From Rhyacophila brunnea (Eukaryota > Arthropoda > Insecta > Trichoptera > Rhyacophilidae), in NCBI GenBank assembly GCA_022495005.1, contig JAGYXB010001072.1, positions 496,001 to 560,000 on the forward strand: a stretch of 64,000 nt of DNA, written 5' to 3'. The notes under the pieces were generated by a model. It was not told the origin of the DNA, ran no database searches, and saw only the letters and a program-made list of their open reading frames with translations. The position numbers and the translations under genes are program-made. Of the stretch, positions 1 through 11,224 are shown in pieces (position 1 is the first letter of the stretch; each line of letters begins with the position of its first letter).

Positions 1-630
1 TTTGGTTCCAGTTTCAATTCCTGCTTTAATTATAACACATTTAAACTACTCATAATATGTAAGAATAAGTAGGAAATGACTATCTAATTCATTTGATTAA
101 TCATTATGAATTTATTAACATAATATTATGTAAATATGGTATTACTATGTTCGATCAGAACTTTGTAGACACGTATATAATAAAAATATAATATGCACTT
201 ATAGAAAAACTACTTTCATACGTAAACTATGTAGCAGGTACCTTACTTACGTGCATAATAATATATTTATTATAATTTAGCTAATTGAATTAATATATTA
301 TTTCCATGACGCGTAAAGGTGTAGTGTACAGGTAATAACAAAGACAATCGAGTTTAGCATTGACAATAATAATTATTTAATTATTTATGAGTCAGTTCTT
401 CGACGTCACTGTGTTGTTATTAATAATTAAGTATCTTTTGATATAAGTACACGCGAATCAAATAATTAGAATAAAAAATCTGGCAAAACCATAATATTAC
501 AAGTACATAGTTGTTCTAATATTCGTATCACAGTGGGAGGAGTCCAATCTCTTTGTTGAAACAGGATATTGTTATGAAGTTGGTTTCATAAATTAAAAAA
601 AAAACTATTTTAAAGAATTTTCGCTACTGT
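1..630. other. AT-rich DNA, no gene seen
   Basis: Low-complexity AT-rich sequence. I see no reading frame, tRNA-like motif or repeat shared with the rest of the window. Confidence 0.5.
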
Positions 631-818
631 TCAGTTATCAGGAATACAGCGGCAAACACATTTTGAAAATAGTCGATAAACTGGATTATTTGTTAGGTTA
701 ACCATACCAAACCTAATCTAACCTAACCTAACCTAACCTAAACTAACCCAAACTAACAAATAATCCAGTATATCGGGTATTTTCAAAATGTGTTTTCCGC
801 TGTATTCCTGATAACCGA
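631..818. mobile_element. Foldback element with CCTAA core
   Basis: Two inverted arms of about 65 bp (631-698 and 752-818) flank a core of CCTAA repeats (about 710-750). The outer ends read TCAGTTATCAGGAATACAG on the left and its near-exact complement on the right. The inner arms hold ACTGGATTATTTGTTAG and its complement. Parts of the same arm sequence recur near 1252-1335 and 21483-21560. There is no coding capacity. Foldback elements are non-autonomous DNA; the mobilising enzyme cannot be told from this copy. Confidence 0.75.
710..750. repeat. Telomere-like (CCTAA)n tract
   Basis: Imperfect array of CCTAA units inside the loop of the foldback at 631-818. The unit matches the canonical insect telomere repeat TTAGG read on the other strand. 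It is short and interstitial, so it is not a telomere. Confidence 0.8.
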
Positions 819-1079
819 ATAGTACCTTATTTTCTTTTTAACCTAAAAAATATTATTTAAAATTGGTATGTTCAATTAGAGTAGTAGCAGAATAGCATAT
901 AAATCGAATTTAAAAAAAGAATAATTTGGCTAGGAAATAAATTTAATGTCTATTCGGTCTAATGAAAGTGCTATGATCCAAAACAGGCGCTCACGCAAGG
1001 GGGGTCGGGAATTTATTTTGTATCCGGGGTCTAGATATTTTATAGATGTAACGAAATTTTTTTTTGACTATTATCTCTC

Positions 1080-1345
1080 CGTGTCTGGAAATTTGTACGT
1101 ATGCAGTTCACCGTATCACACTTCATCATGAAATTTAATTGTTGTATTGGAAATAATAATATATGGTCGTAAGTATATTAAAGACCGTCCAACCTCTTCT
1201 GATCGTATAGTACTGAGATAAAATTCATGTCTTAATTAAATACGGTTCTTGTCAGTTTACAGGAAGCCAGCGGCAAACAAATTTTGAAAATAGCCGATAT
1301 ACTGGATTATTTATTAGATTAGGTTAGGTTAGGTTTCATTCTTGA
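1080..1345 (-). mobile_element. Repeat related to foldback family, ends in TTAGG
   Basis: About 265 bp matching, in reverse orientation, the block at 21481-21728. Shared landmarks are CCGTGTCTGGAAATTTGTAC at one end, a middle part with TATATGGTCGTAAGTATATT, and the GCCAGCGGCAAAC plus ATAATCCAG segment next to a TTAGG tract (1318-1336). The GTACGTATGCAGTTCACCG part also matches the arms of the foldbacks at 19871 and 32393. A short open frame at 946-1131 runs into it and is probably a chance frame. Confidence 0.6.
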
Positions 1346-1599
1346 ACTGTAAGCCGACTTGTACCTAAAACACTTAGATATGAAATACGTAATAATAAGT
1401 AGGTATGCAATTAAATTAGAAATACAAAAATCAAATCGAACATTTCAAATATAATATCAGACGTAGACAACACGTAATTTTTTCATTTCGGTGCTAATTA
1501 TATGGTCATCTCTTTACGATAAGAAAGTTCTCTGCAAACTGTGCCTCGATGAAATGTAATACTTACATACAATTTATATGTAAACTTATTTCTTCTTTT

Positions 1600-1846
1600 T
1601 TTTCTTTTGACCATGTCCGATCCTAATAGGATCATATGGGCCTCCACAGAGTGGAGGTTTGTATTAACAGATTTTTATTTTTACGAGAAATGGATGTCAG
1701 CCACTTGCTCAACCTATTAGGTCCGTACTCTGACTCATACACAAATTGAAAAACAATTTGTGTACTTGCCAGACCCAGGATTCGCACCTGGGACCCTCGA
1801 CACTGTAGACCGGCCCTTAAGCCACGCGGCCATCGTGGGTGTCACC
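1600..1846 (-). mobile_element. tRNA-derived SINE, full-length copy
   Basis: Minus-strand copy of the SINE family that recurs through the window. The head (near 1846) carries a Pol III A-box-like GGCCGCGTGGCTTAAG and a B-box. The B-box is altered in this copy (plus-strand GGATTCGCACC instead of GGATTCGAACC). The body contains the AATTGAAAAACAA and GATGTCAGCCACTTGCTCAA landmarks, and the tail is CATATGATCCTATTAGGATC followed by A/G-rich DNA. Beyond the head lies a ~44-bp sequence also found beside the copy at 34790-35028. Confidence 0.85.
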
Positions 1847-1889
1847 TCCATGTAGTGCACGCTAAACTTAAACGCGAAAAATCATATAT

Positions 1890-2039
1890 TAGGGGTTAAT
1901 TGAATTAAAAAAATATATAACAAACATAATCTGCAATTTGTAGACATAGTTCAATGAAAACAAAAACAGATAACTGGCAAAGTTTAGTGTGCACTATTTA
2001 TGTCGGATATAAATACCCTACCTCCACCCTTTGCCACTG
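1890..2039 (+). mobile_element. hAT-like family 1, right-end fragment
   Basis: Matches the right ~150 bp of the complete element at 6707-7290, ending CCTACCTCCACCCT then TTGCCACTG. The left end is missing; the head flank of a SINE lies immediately upstream. Confidence 0.65.
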
Positions 2040-2040
2040 G

Positions 2041-3293
2041 TGTATTTAACAAGCCTTGTTATTAATTATAATTAAATTATAACTCTAGTTATGGAATCAG
2101 TGAATGTTGATAATTTATTGAAATTTAACTATTACATAATTTAAATTATTTCAATTAATAAATGTACGCACGTATATTATAGTCACATAATATATTTACC
2201 TAATGTTACTAAAAAAAACCATTAAAGTTTAAAACCGTATCATTTTAATTACGCAAGTGGCTTATAATTTTTTGAAAAAAATATAATTAAATTTATACTA
2301 CACCAAATTATTGTTAATTACATTTTTAATAAGTAATTAATTATTATAAAACAACATTTATTTTGATGACATGCAGTCAATAATGACTGATTTGTTTTAT
2401 ATTAAGGCTATATCTCAGTTGAGCATGGTCTAAAAAGATCGTGGCTAGGCGATGCGCGGATTGTGCAAATGACGCGTGCCGAACGAAATATAATTTGTCA
2501 TATAAATCCAACATTCGTCCATTTAATGTTCTGTTTTTTTTATTAGTAACAATAATAATATATTCATTGACATGTTTTCTTTTTCAAGTAAATGGGTAAC
2601 GTTTTTTAGTCATCTTTACACGATTTAAAAATTAATACCCCCGTCGCCATCACGAAACAAATTAACGTATTCACAGCTCGACGTTCGCTCTCCGATTGCC
2701 AGCGAATCAAAAAATTCGACGCACATATAGTTGAAAATTATTTGCCGTTTGACCGAAGCACCGTCTTAATGATCATTACAAAAAAATTTTAAAAAAATCC
2801 AGAGTTATCAAAGAAGTTATAGATTTCTCACTTACACTAATACGTATGGGAAATAATAGCGAATATTGTTAACGATATTGCGTAAATGATACAGGCAGCG
2901 GCGACTTGATTCGTTAGAAGATTTAAAAGGGGGCCTCGAAACAGTCTAAATTTATAATACAAATAAATGATACAAAAAAAAGCGTATTTCTCACAGACTG
3001 ATTATAAAATTGAAACCAAATCATAACAAAATCCATACAAATAACATCAAGGGCCTATAACATAATGGTTTTGAAACAAAATTAGTTTTGTTAATTCTGT
3101 TTTAATTGTGTCATTTACGTTGACAGCTGTTTTGGACTAAAAACCTATCTTCGGAACGGTCGACTATAAACCATAACTATACTTAAATAAAATAAATTAA
3201 TACATTTTGTATGTGTTTATGACTTCAATAATAATTATTACAATCCACAGGATGTAATTTCACGAAAGAAATAAATTAATATTTTTACTATAC
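2041..3293. other. Unique AT-rich DNA
   Basis: No gene recognised. The stretch 2440-2760 is slightly richer in G+C, with several CG dinucleotides, but has no open frame, splice pattern or promoter motif I would defend. Confidence 0.4.
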
Positions 3294-3438
3294 TTAATTG
3301 AATTTTAAAAAGCAAGTAACCGATACCAACGTCAATTTGTATTCTTAATTCAATAAAAACAAATAAGTATGACTGACAAAGTTTAGTGTACACTATTTTT
3401 GCTAAATCTCCGCAGCCTACTTCCACCATTCGCCACAG
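3238..3438 (+). mobile_element. hAT-like family 1, right-end fragment
   Basis: The part from about 3294 matches the right end of the 6707-7290 element: AATAAAAACAAATAAGTATGACTGAC, shown here only as the landmark AAATAAGTATGACTGAC, then GTTTAGTG and a terminal CGCCACAG. An 84-codon minus-strand frame overlaps it and is a shadow of the repeat. Confidence 0.6.
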
Positions 3439-3867
3439 GCATACCCACCCGTTATTATTAACCGATGATGCTTTTGTTAGGTAGGTAATCATATTAATTA
3501 TATGTATTTTATTATGTTAATTATCAATTATTGGTGAAAATACATTGTATTAATTAAAATAAAACACAAAAACATTTCAGTTTAATAAAAATCAGGACCG
3601 GTTGCGTCGCTTAAAAGATACATCAACAATAATTGGTCAAAGATAATAATACTTCTTCAATAAATAAATTTGTCTTTAAAATTTATTTGTATTAACGTCT
3701 GCAGTATTGTATGTTTTCTACCAGTTGACGATGTTCCTTTGAAGCCGACGAAACTGATTCTGATCTTTATTAAACTAAGTGGAATAATTAATAAATATCG
3801 TGTTTATTTTAATTAATCATTATATGTTTCAGAGTAGTTAAATCTGATGCTCCCAAGTGAAGGTTTG

Positions 3868-4417
3868 CAGTGACGTCCCTAGACAAGATGCCGCCCCTAG
3901 GCTGCACCAAAACTGCACCACACATTTTTATACAGTATTTTTTATTATCCTTTCATGATTCCCATATATAAGAAATATGTTGTATGGATACATTACTTAC
4001 TAACAAAATATATACCACTAAATCCAATTTATGTTCCATCCACGGTTTCAGATTCATTTAAAAATACACCTGACAAAAATCAAAACTCGTGAATGACTGG
4101 CAAGAATATTTGGATAAATTAATTAGGTACTTGAGTACTAATGTACCTACCTATAATTCAAATATAATTCGCAAATTTGACATTAGACATCGTGAACCAG
4201 ACAAAAAAATCACATTCCTGTTAAACCTTTTATGTTAATTAATACAATTTGTTTCCAACCAGTGATCTGATTTTTTCATGGAAAGATATTTCTATTATTA
4301 TTGAGTTTAGGTACCTATTTCTATATATATCAAATGATTCTCCTCGATTTGCCGCCCTTCAAGTAACTGCCGCCTCTAAGCGACGCTCAATCTGCATACC
4401 CCCACGGGACGTCACTG
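3868..4417 (+). mobile_element. hAT-like non-autonomous transposon, family 2
   Basis: A 550-bp element with inverted ends CAGTGACGTCCC / GGGACGTCACTG, bounded by an exact 8-bp direct duplication AAGGTTTG (3860-3867 and 4418-4425). Eight-base target duplications and CAG-starting ends are the signature of the hAT superfamily. The interior encodes no transposase; the 91-codon frame at 4249-4524 crosses its right boundary and is not a gene. Relatives: 48097-48655, 48656-48898 and 51713-51789. Confidence 0.85.
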
Positions 4418-4425
4418 AAGGTTTG

Positions 4426-6698
4426 TACAGACGACTAAATACGAAAGAGTTTAAAAATATGAATTTTGTTAATATGACCCGTATAGCACTTATAACTACG
4501 ATATTCACAATAATAATTATATAATCAACCAAACTGATCCGTTTAAATGATCAAGATAACGTTTTTAATATTTTTCATAATGTTTATGTAGACAATTTTT
4601 AAATATATAAGAAATACAAACACACTTTTTTGATACCTACCTACATTATATAAGTCAATGAAAAATAATCAGATTTTAATAATATCTAAAAAAAATTATT
4701 CATGTCACTCTTTAATGACGCACTATTAAAACAAGTGGTTTTTCTTATGATAATACTTAGATTTTTCCACAAAGGCCTCGGGCTATAGAGCAAAAATGAT
4801 AACAAGTTCATTGTGTCGTATTCGTATTGGCCTTAGAAATTAAAAAAAATGTCTGCATTCATTGATTTGTGGCCGAGTTGTCGACCTATAGCAGTGGCGG
4901 CAAACCTATGGCACGCGAGATGATTTTGCATGGCACGCGAATGCTTTATTTTGAAGAGAAAAGATATACCTCTAGGTAATAATAATAAATGACAGATCGC
5001 ATTGTATACAAAATAGCAGGTAGATTCTTCAAGAATAAGCATTACGATTAATGTAAATATATATTTTTACATAGGTCGGTCCGTAGGCTTTTAGCTTAGG
5101 ATTTACAATGTAGACTACCACTGCTGTAGCAAGAGAATGCCGCATCTGATCGGAGCAATTCTGGTGTAAATTTATGTGTAAAGAACCAAACAATTTCGTG
5201 TATATCCACAAAAATAGCTGGACCAAGTAGTAGTAGTAGTAATTCTGGCAGACAGTTTAGAAATCAGTGGACTGAAATGTATGGCGTATGCTGTGTTCTG
5301 TGAGTGATATCTATACTAGAACATCATTATTTTTTAATAGAATTCCTAAAAAACTATTTTTTTTCCATGAAAAACTGATCGGCACGTCAAACAGTCGTAA
5401 AATAACATTTGGGAAATTTTGGCAAGCGTTCGTAAAAAGGTTCGCCAACCCTGACTTATAGCATCAGGGGATATTTTTCTGACCAGGTCCAACAGCTTTC
5501 GTCCAACCGAAACGTTAAGGAAGGTTAAACGAACATTTTAATACATGTAGCAACAATTAATACTAATAGTAAAATTCTGCCTGTTTATTTGTCGAATTAT
5601 ATGTAAGTAATTCAAAACCTACCACCTATTAAGTGAATAGGTGAATAGGTAAGTAATATCACCTATTAGGTGAACATTTTGATGAAATTTTCACAGCTTT
5701 TAGATTACATTGTTTTTACCAATTTAGTTAACCAAAATCCTGACGAATTGGTGATTTAATCAAGTTAAGCGGATTACAACGATACGTCAAGGATCGAGAA
5801 AGATGAGGCCCTTATTAAGAGTGGCTGAGATTATGATGATGAAAAATGTAAATTGTTATTAACCAGAGTCGACTTACTGCTGAATGAAGGCCTCATGAAT
5901 AGCCTAAAATCAATAAAAAGAGTAGTAACAACCTACTTAGATCATAATATACAATTTGTTTGTTCGGTTATAACTCAAAAATTGCTAGCCAATATTGATG
6001 AAAATTGCATAGCTTATATCTTACATTTTTAATATCAAATAAGTAAACAATCCAAGGTTATATTCAGGCCGTGGCACTGAAATGCGAATTACGATGGTAG
6101 TGTGAGTAATTGATTGGTTTTCTTCGAATGCAACGTGGTTAGCTGTTCACAATAAATGAAGATTTTTGATTTCACATTATATTTTATATTCCTACCTGAA
6201 ATAATATGAAGGAGAGGTTACGTTACATTTATATTTATGTTACTATTTTCATTCCTGAGTGTAACCTCATATTGAATCAAAATTTATTAATTTAAAATAT
6301 GTATATTCTATAATAAATAATTTAACATTCTTAAATATTGTGTACCTATTCAAAGTTTATAAAATCGGGTTTTTATAATGACCGTTCGTTGAAGTCTCTT
6401 TTAAAATATTGTTGTTTTATTGTGTTGTCCCTTTTTACTTGCGAAAATATTATGACGTGCAATAGGTAGTATCTATTTTACATATTAATAAATAAAAGTT
6501 TTTGTACCTAGATTAATAATAAATTTACACTTTGATTTTGTGATAATGTTTCATTAAAAAATAACTACAGTAATTAACGCTACACGCACGATAGTCAAAC
6601 TTAACGGTAACGTGTTGAGTGTTGACTTATAGTACTTATAGTATCAGTCTGGCAATATTCATGTGTTGGTTTTCTACATGTAGGTATTTGGAGTTATA
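4426..6698. other. Intergenic DNA with minor repeats
   Basis: No gene found. 5600-5675 is a short imperfect array of AGGTGAATAGGT-like units. 5865-5895 carries GTCGACTTACTGCTGAATGAAGGCCTC-type sequence, landmark GCTGAATGAAGGCCTC, like the 3' ends of LINE fragments at 35.6, 42.9 and 46.9 kb. The 69- and 65-codon minus-strand frames at 4833-5226 have no recognisable domain. Confidence 0.4.
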
Positions 6699-6706
6699 GT
6701 ATAAAC

Positions 6707-7290
6707 CAGTGGCGAAGGGTGGAGGTAGGCTGTTAAGATTTGCTATAAATAGTGCACACTAAACTTTTTTAGTGATATGTATTTGTTTTTATTGAAATAA
6801 GACTACAATTTACAGATGGTATTAGTTGGTTTTTAAAAATCAATTAAACCATGCCTAAGCGAAACCATAATAGTTTTGGTCTAATTTGGGCAATACGACA
6901 AAATTGTGCACACTTTTTCATTCATAGTTATTTGTTTTCATTGGATTAAAAATACATATTACACATATTGTTGGTTAATTGTTTTTAATTCATTTAGCCC
7001 TGACTTAACCAAGCTATAGTAAATAAAAAATATTATTCTATTTATAAAATATTCAAAGTTATGTATGATTTAATTGCATAATTTTAGATATTTTATAGAT
7101 AGACATGTATTTTTGGACTATTATCTATTATGGCTTGGTTTCTCAGGGTTAAATTGAATTTTAACAACTAACCAACACTATCTGTAAATTGTAGTCTTAT
7201 TTCAACGAAAACAAATATGTATGTCTGAAAAAGTTTAATGTGCATTGTTTATGGCGGATCTTAGCAGCCTACCTCCACCCTTCGCCACTG
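6707..7290 (+). mobile_element. hAT-like non-autonomous transposon, family 1, complete
   Basis: A 584-bp element with long inverted ends: CAGTGGCGAAGGGTGGAGGT on the left and its complement on the right, the similarity running on through AGTGCACACTAAACTT. It is flanked by the exact 8-bp duplication GTATAAAC (6699-6706 and 7291-7298). This fits a hAT superfamily MITE. There is no transposase frame. Other copies or fragments lie at 1890, 3294, 22790, 42051, 42597 and 47130. Confidence 0.9.
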
Positions 7291-7298
7291 GTATAAAC

Positions 7299-8103
7299 CT
7301 AATCAGTTGAGAAAGTGGCAACATTCATTTATCATAAAAATAAAAATTGATTGGTACAACCTTCCTTTCTATGGAGGTTCATATTATAATCTTTGCAGGA
7401 TTGCACATGGTGATGTCATGTATTGTAAATTAATATTTATTACGAGTATATTGGTAAATAAGCTGGATATATCTGTCAAACTATCCTGATTTTGCCTGCG
7501 TTGTACCCAGGTGTCTGGCATAGCTTAGAAAAAACTGAGGTTAGGTTAGGTTAGGTTAGGTTAGGTTAGCTAGTATCAGCAGTTGTTATATTAGAATTAT
7601 TTCCTTGACTATCCTGCTTGTATCTATGTAATCTATCCAATGCTATCGATCTAATGTAAATCTATCTAATGTTATCCTGCATTGCTGAATGCTTGAACGT
7701 TTTCTCTATCATAAGTCCGGTACATCGCTGAATACCAGGAGAAGTGTATATAAGTCCTGGAGATGAATTATCAACAGACTAATGAATTCAATTATGATTT
7801 TCATATATTATGCACTGTGTCAGATTAAAAAACGTCCAAGGCACTAACTAATTTTGCGGCCTTTTACAATAAAAACGAAACTAAAATTATAAACCATAAA
7901 TTCCAACTACCTACAAACGCACGTAGTGAAAATATCAATGTATCTCTTTCCTAGAATCACATATTGTAACTAAAAACAATTAATATAGTATAAAATGGTC
8001 TTGATACATAATAATAATATAATAACTATAATCTGGTTGAGTTATTAAATTATAGGTCTTTTTGATGAACTGTATTGTAGGGATTTCGTTATGCTTTGGT
8101 GAT
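7299..8103. other. Intergenic DNA
   Basis: No gene recognised. It holds a TTAGG tract listed separately and a 60-codon frame at 7307-7489 that starts inside the hAT target duplication and shows no domain. Confidence 0.4.
7537..7569. repeat. Telomere-like (GGTTA)n tract
   Basis: About six perfect GGTTA units in tandem, the most regular telomere-like tract in the window. Unlike the other tracts, I see no clear foldback arms around it. Confidence 0.85.
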
Positions 8104-8575
8104 ATTTTACAACGTTTTTATGAGGTCGTATTCATATTTATCCGGTGGTTGTTTGTCCAGTACAAATCTTGCAATCGATTTTTAACTAACTTCCCGACTA
8201 GCTAGACATTTGAAACTTTTAGAATATATCAGAACACGATGCCAATGGATTCTTTTAATACTTTTAGCTATCTTTAAGCAGAATTGAATTCATTTTCAGT
8301 TAATTCTGTGTTGTATGAAAAAAGTTATTTCGGAAGAAATCCGTAATCCAATCCACTATTATTGGTTGCTAGGGTCCTAACAACTAAATTATTAATATAT
8401 ACGTGCGTTACTATGGAAATCAATATGAGTGTCAAAATGACATTTCAGTATTATTTCTATCAAACACAATTTTTTTTTTGATCGTTTAAGCTAGTCAAGT
8501 CAAGTTTATATGATTCAACAGAAAAATTAAAAACGTTGTAAGTATATAAAAAGTTATTTTTATCTTGTAATTATT
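8104..8575 (+). mobile_element. Unclassified ~460-bp repeat, copy A
   Basis: One of five dispersed copies (others 13755, 29664, 44450 and 49682). Landmarks in order: AACGTTTTTAT, TCGTATTC, GTCCGGTGGTTGTTTGTCC (here slightly altered), CTTGCAATCGATTTTTAACT, TTGGTTGCTAGG...CCTAACAACT, ATACGTGCGTTACTATGG, CAAAATGACATTT, and an end with AAAAAGTTCTTTTTATCTTG. No coding frame, and no clear terminal inverted repeats or target duplication. The internal GTTGCTAGG/CCTAGCAAC pair is an inverted repeat. Class unknown. Confidence 0.8.
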
Positions 8576-9044
8576 TATTTTAAATTTGTTAAAAATACAT
8601 ATATGTATTAGTATAATTTAATAATTATATAACTGATTTGGTCTGTTTCCAATGCCCCTTTTAGATCTTTTGATGAATCGGTTACGTCATCTGCATCAAA
8701 AAAAAATCACCAGACAAAGAAGTATTAATACGTTTATATTTGAATCTTTCGTAACTAAAAAAAATAATAACACAATGTTTTCCAAAATTGGTACTTGCCA
8801 AAATTTGTTAAAAAGATAAAGTGTGTTACTGAGTAAAAAAAAAAACCAACCTGTTTGGCATATTATGAAATATGACTGACTCGCTTTTTATGCATGAGGT
8901 TAAAAAATACTCTAGCCTAGTAATAATTAAGGTCAGTTATAATATAAATTACACATTTTCATTTCAGTCAACCTTTAAATTATTTTCGAATTATTTATGT
9001 TTTAGGATCAAACTACGATAATAAATAATATTAAACTATTGTTT

Positions 9045-9118
9045 TATTCAATGAATAATTCACAAGATTTATGTCTCTAATGTCTCTTAAATTCTTACAT
9101 TCTTAAGTCTTGTGAATT
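9045..9118. repeat. Short foldback remnant
   Basis: Inverted arms AATTCACAAGATT...AAGTCTTGTGAATT with a short loop. They match the terminal arms of the 179-bp foldback at 37263-37441, so this is probably a centrally deleted copy. Confidence 0.55.
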
Positions 9119-9341
9119 AATAATACACAAGTTTATTAAATTATTAGCAAGTTTGAGTAAGTTATGACTAAAAATTGAAGACTTCCCGACGTTAGCTAGG
9201 AATTTAGGTAAGTAATTATTATTGTAACTTTGATTCGAATCACAAAAGCCAGTTGCCAATATTAGCAAAATTTGAGAGACGTTTCAGTTAAATGACGCTT
9301 TAATTTGTCATAATTAATACCTGTATTATTATACAATACAG

Positions 9342-9420
9342 GTGGCTGAATTAGTGGAATGTGAGTGGCTGAATTGGTAGGATGGATACAGATTTGATTC
9401 CTGCCTGAAATATTTTACAG
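9342..9420 (+). repeat. tRNA-like SINE head, degenerate
   Basis: A-box-like TGGCTGAATTGGTAGGATGG, preceded by a slightly diverged repeat of the same motif, and a B-box-like GATTTGATTCC followed by TGCCTGAAA. The spacing suits an internal Pol III promoter. It does not fold as a complete tRNA, so a decayed SINE head is likelier than a tRNA gene. Confidence 0.4.
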
Positions 9421-9427
9421 CGTATGC

Positions 9428-10072
9428 ATGAAAAATAAAAAATTAAAAAGTTAAAAACGTGATTTTCAGACGTTTTTATTGTGGAGCGTTAATAAATGTT
9501 TAACACTACTATTATTAACATACAATGTATGCACAAAAAATAAAGGTTTAAAAAAGCGAAAAGAAAACCTACAAACGCGATTTCTAGTTTTATGACGTTT
9601 TCATTGGGGATTGTCAACATGTATAAAAATATATTAGGCTAATAATTATAGATATCGCTACATACCTGAAAGCAACAGTTAAATGAAGTGAAAAAAAGAA
9701 AAGAAGTTTTTAGATAAGTATGCAAACAGATTACTGAGAGCTGTAAATATCTACGCCACAATAAATTACTGGGATTTAAGAAATATGTAATACCCCGTTT
9801 AAAAGATAAGCTAATGTTGCATTTTTTTATAAAAAATGTCATGTAACTTCAAAGCATCCAATAATCTACTGTTAATAATGGCCAAGCAAAAAAAGCATTT
9901 TTATCTATTATTTTTATTGTGGAGTGTCAATATGTTTAATGTACATGAAATGAAGATTTTAAAAAGCGAAAAAAAAACTAAATACGTGATTTTCAGACTT
10001 ATGCCGTTTTTATTGGGGAAGGTTAACATATTATTCAAAAATATATTACTCTAATTATAGACATATAAAATT
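9428..10072 (+). repeat. Diverged tandem duplication, two ~170-bp units
   Basis: Unit 1 (about 9475-9657) and unit 2 (about 9913-10069) share TTTATTGTGGAG, AAAAAGCGAAAA, ATTGGGG, AAAATATATTA and ATTATAGA in the same order, separated by ~255 bp. The two small frames inside (9639-9842 minus, 9836-10054 plus) are low-complexity and unlikely to be genes. Confidence 0.6.
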
Positions 10073-10582
10073 AGATTCAAGAGTAATCAACGAAAGTGAA
10101 TCGGTGTATTGACATTGTCCAACTTGTACAAGTAGAACGTTGGCACCGAATACCGCAGCTGGTTCGGGGTCATTGGATAACTTTCCCTAGTACAAGCGCC
10201 GCTAGTCTCTTGGGAAGGTAGTTTATGAAATCACCGGCCGAGTTTACATTGCATAACACTGAGTATTTCGTAAGAGATAATGATAATACCACTACAAGAC
10301 TTACTAGTAACATAACTACAGTTGCATTTCTCTAGTAATGATGCATTTCTGTTTTACAATGAAAAAATAAGTCTCTTTGTTGTAAGAAGTTTTAAAACAA
10401 TATTAAAAATATACGCTTACAAAAATATTTTTTAATCTAGAGATATTTAAATACATCATTTATGTACATTAAAACACATTCGCTCTGATTAATTTTTTTA
10501 ATAGTTTTTCTTTATAATTTGTTCCAATGCTTTATTTTTGACTCTAAACAATGTAGAGATATAACGTTGTCCCTACAGTCTC

Positions 10583-10655
10583 AGTTGCTATATAACATCT
10601 ACAGGATATATACGGTAGTACTACGGGATGCTGGAATAACTTATAAAATATGCAA
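10583..10655 (+). pseudogene. LINE reverse-transcriptase C-terminal scrap
   Basis: The plus strand reads YNIYRIYTVVLRDAGIT, matching NTIYRMYTAELRDAGLNW of the RTE-like LINE at 58.36-59.08 kb (opposite strand). This is the segment just after the GRP motif near the end of the reverse transcriptase. Only about 20 residues survive, inside an 81-codon frame that is otherwise unrelated. Confidence 0.6.
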
Positions 10656-10724
10656 AAAAGACCGTTATATTCACAGACCAGCTGGCTACCTAATAAATAT
10701 AATTCAAATAAGCTACTACATTTT

Positions 10725-10930
10725 GAAACAGGGTTTTGAATGTGTGAGTGTCCTACAAAAATGAAACACACATTATAGACGTGCATTAGTGTTTGTTGCA
10801 ACTTTCAAATACACCAATATTAAATGATTGTCAGTGCATAAGCCGAGAGCAGTTGCTAGAACGAAGGACAAGAGTATTTTTGACACGTATTTAAGTTTAT
10901 CCCACATTCTTTCACACTCAAGACTGTCAA
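10725..10930 (-). repeat. Repeat family G, reversed copy
   Basis: Reverse-orientation match to 50465-50755. Landmarks (as complements) are the CCCTG/TTTTGAATGTGTGAGTGTCC end, AATGAAACACACATTATAGAC in shortened form AAACACACATTATAGACG, and ATCCCACATTCTTTCACACTC at the far side. Non-coding; class unknown. Confidence 0.65.
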
Positions 10931-11224
10931 GGAGAAAAGACTTTGACAAGGTTGTCTGTTACTCCACAACCGTTAGATATTTCAGTTCCCATTAATTCTA
11001 TGTCCCCTGGTTATGCTATGATATTATATAGATATAAAATTAGGCCTTTTATCTGTAGTACTCGCGTGTTTGAGCTTATGGCCCTTTGTCGTAGGTCTGA
11101 GGGAAGAAGAAAAATATTGGGGAAAATAGTGGTTTCTCCTTCAAATTCACTGAGTCAGCACTGCAACATATTTTATGTTTTATATCTATGCAGATAAAGA
11201 GGAAACTAAGTGGCCTCTCTTTTG

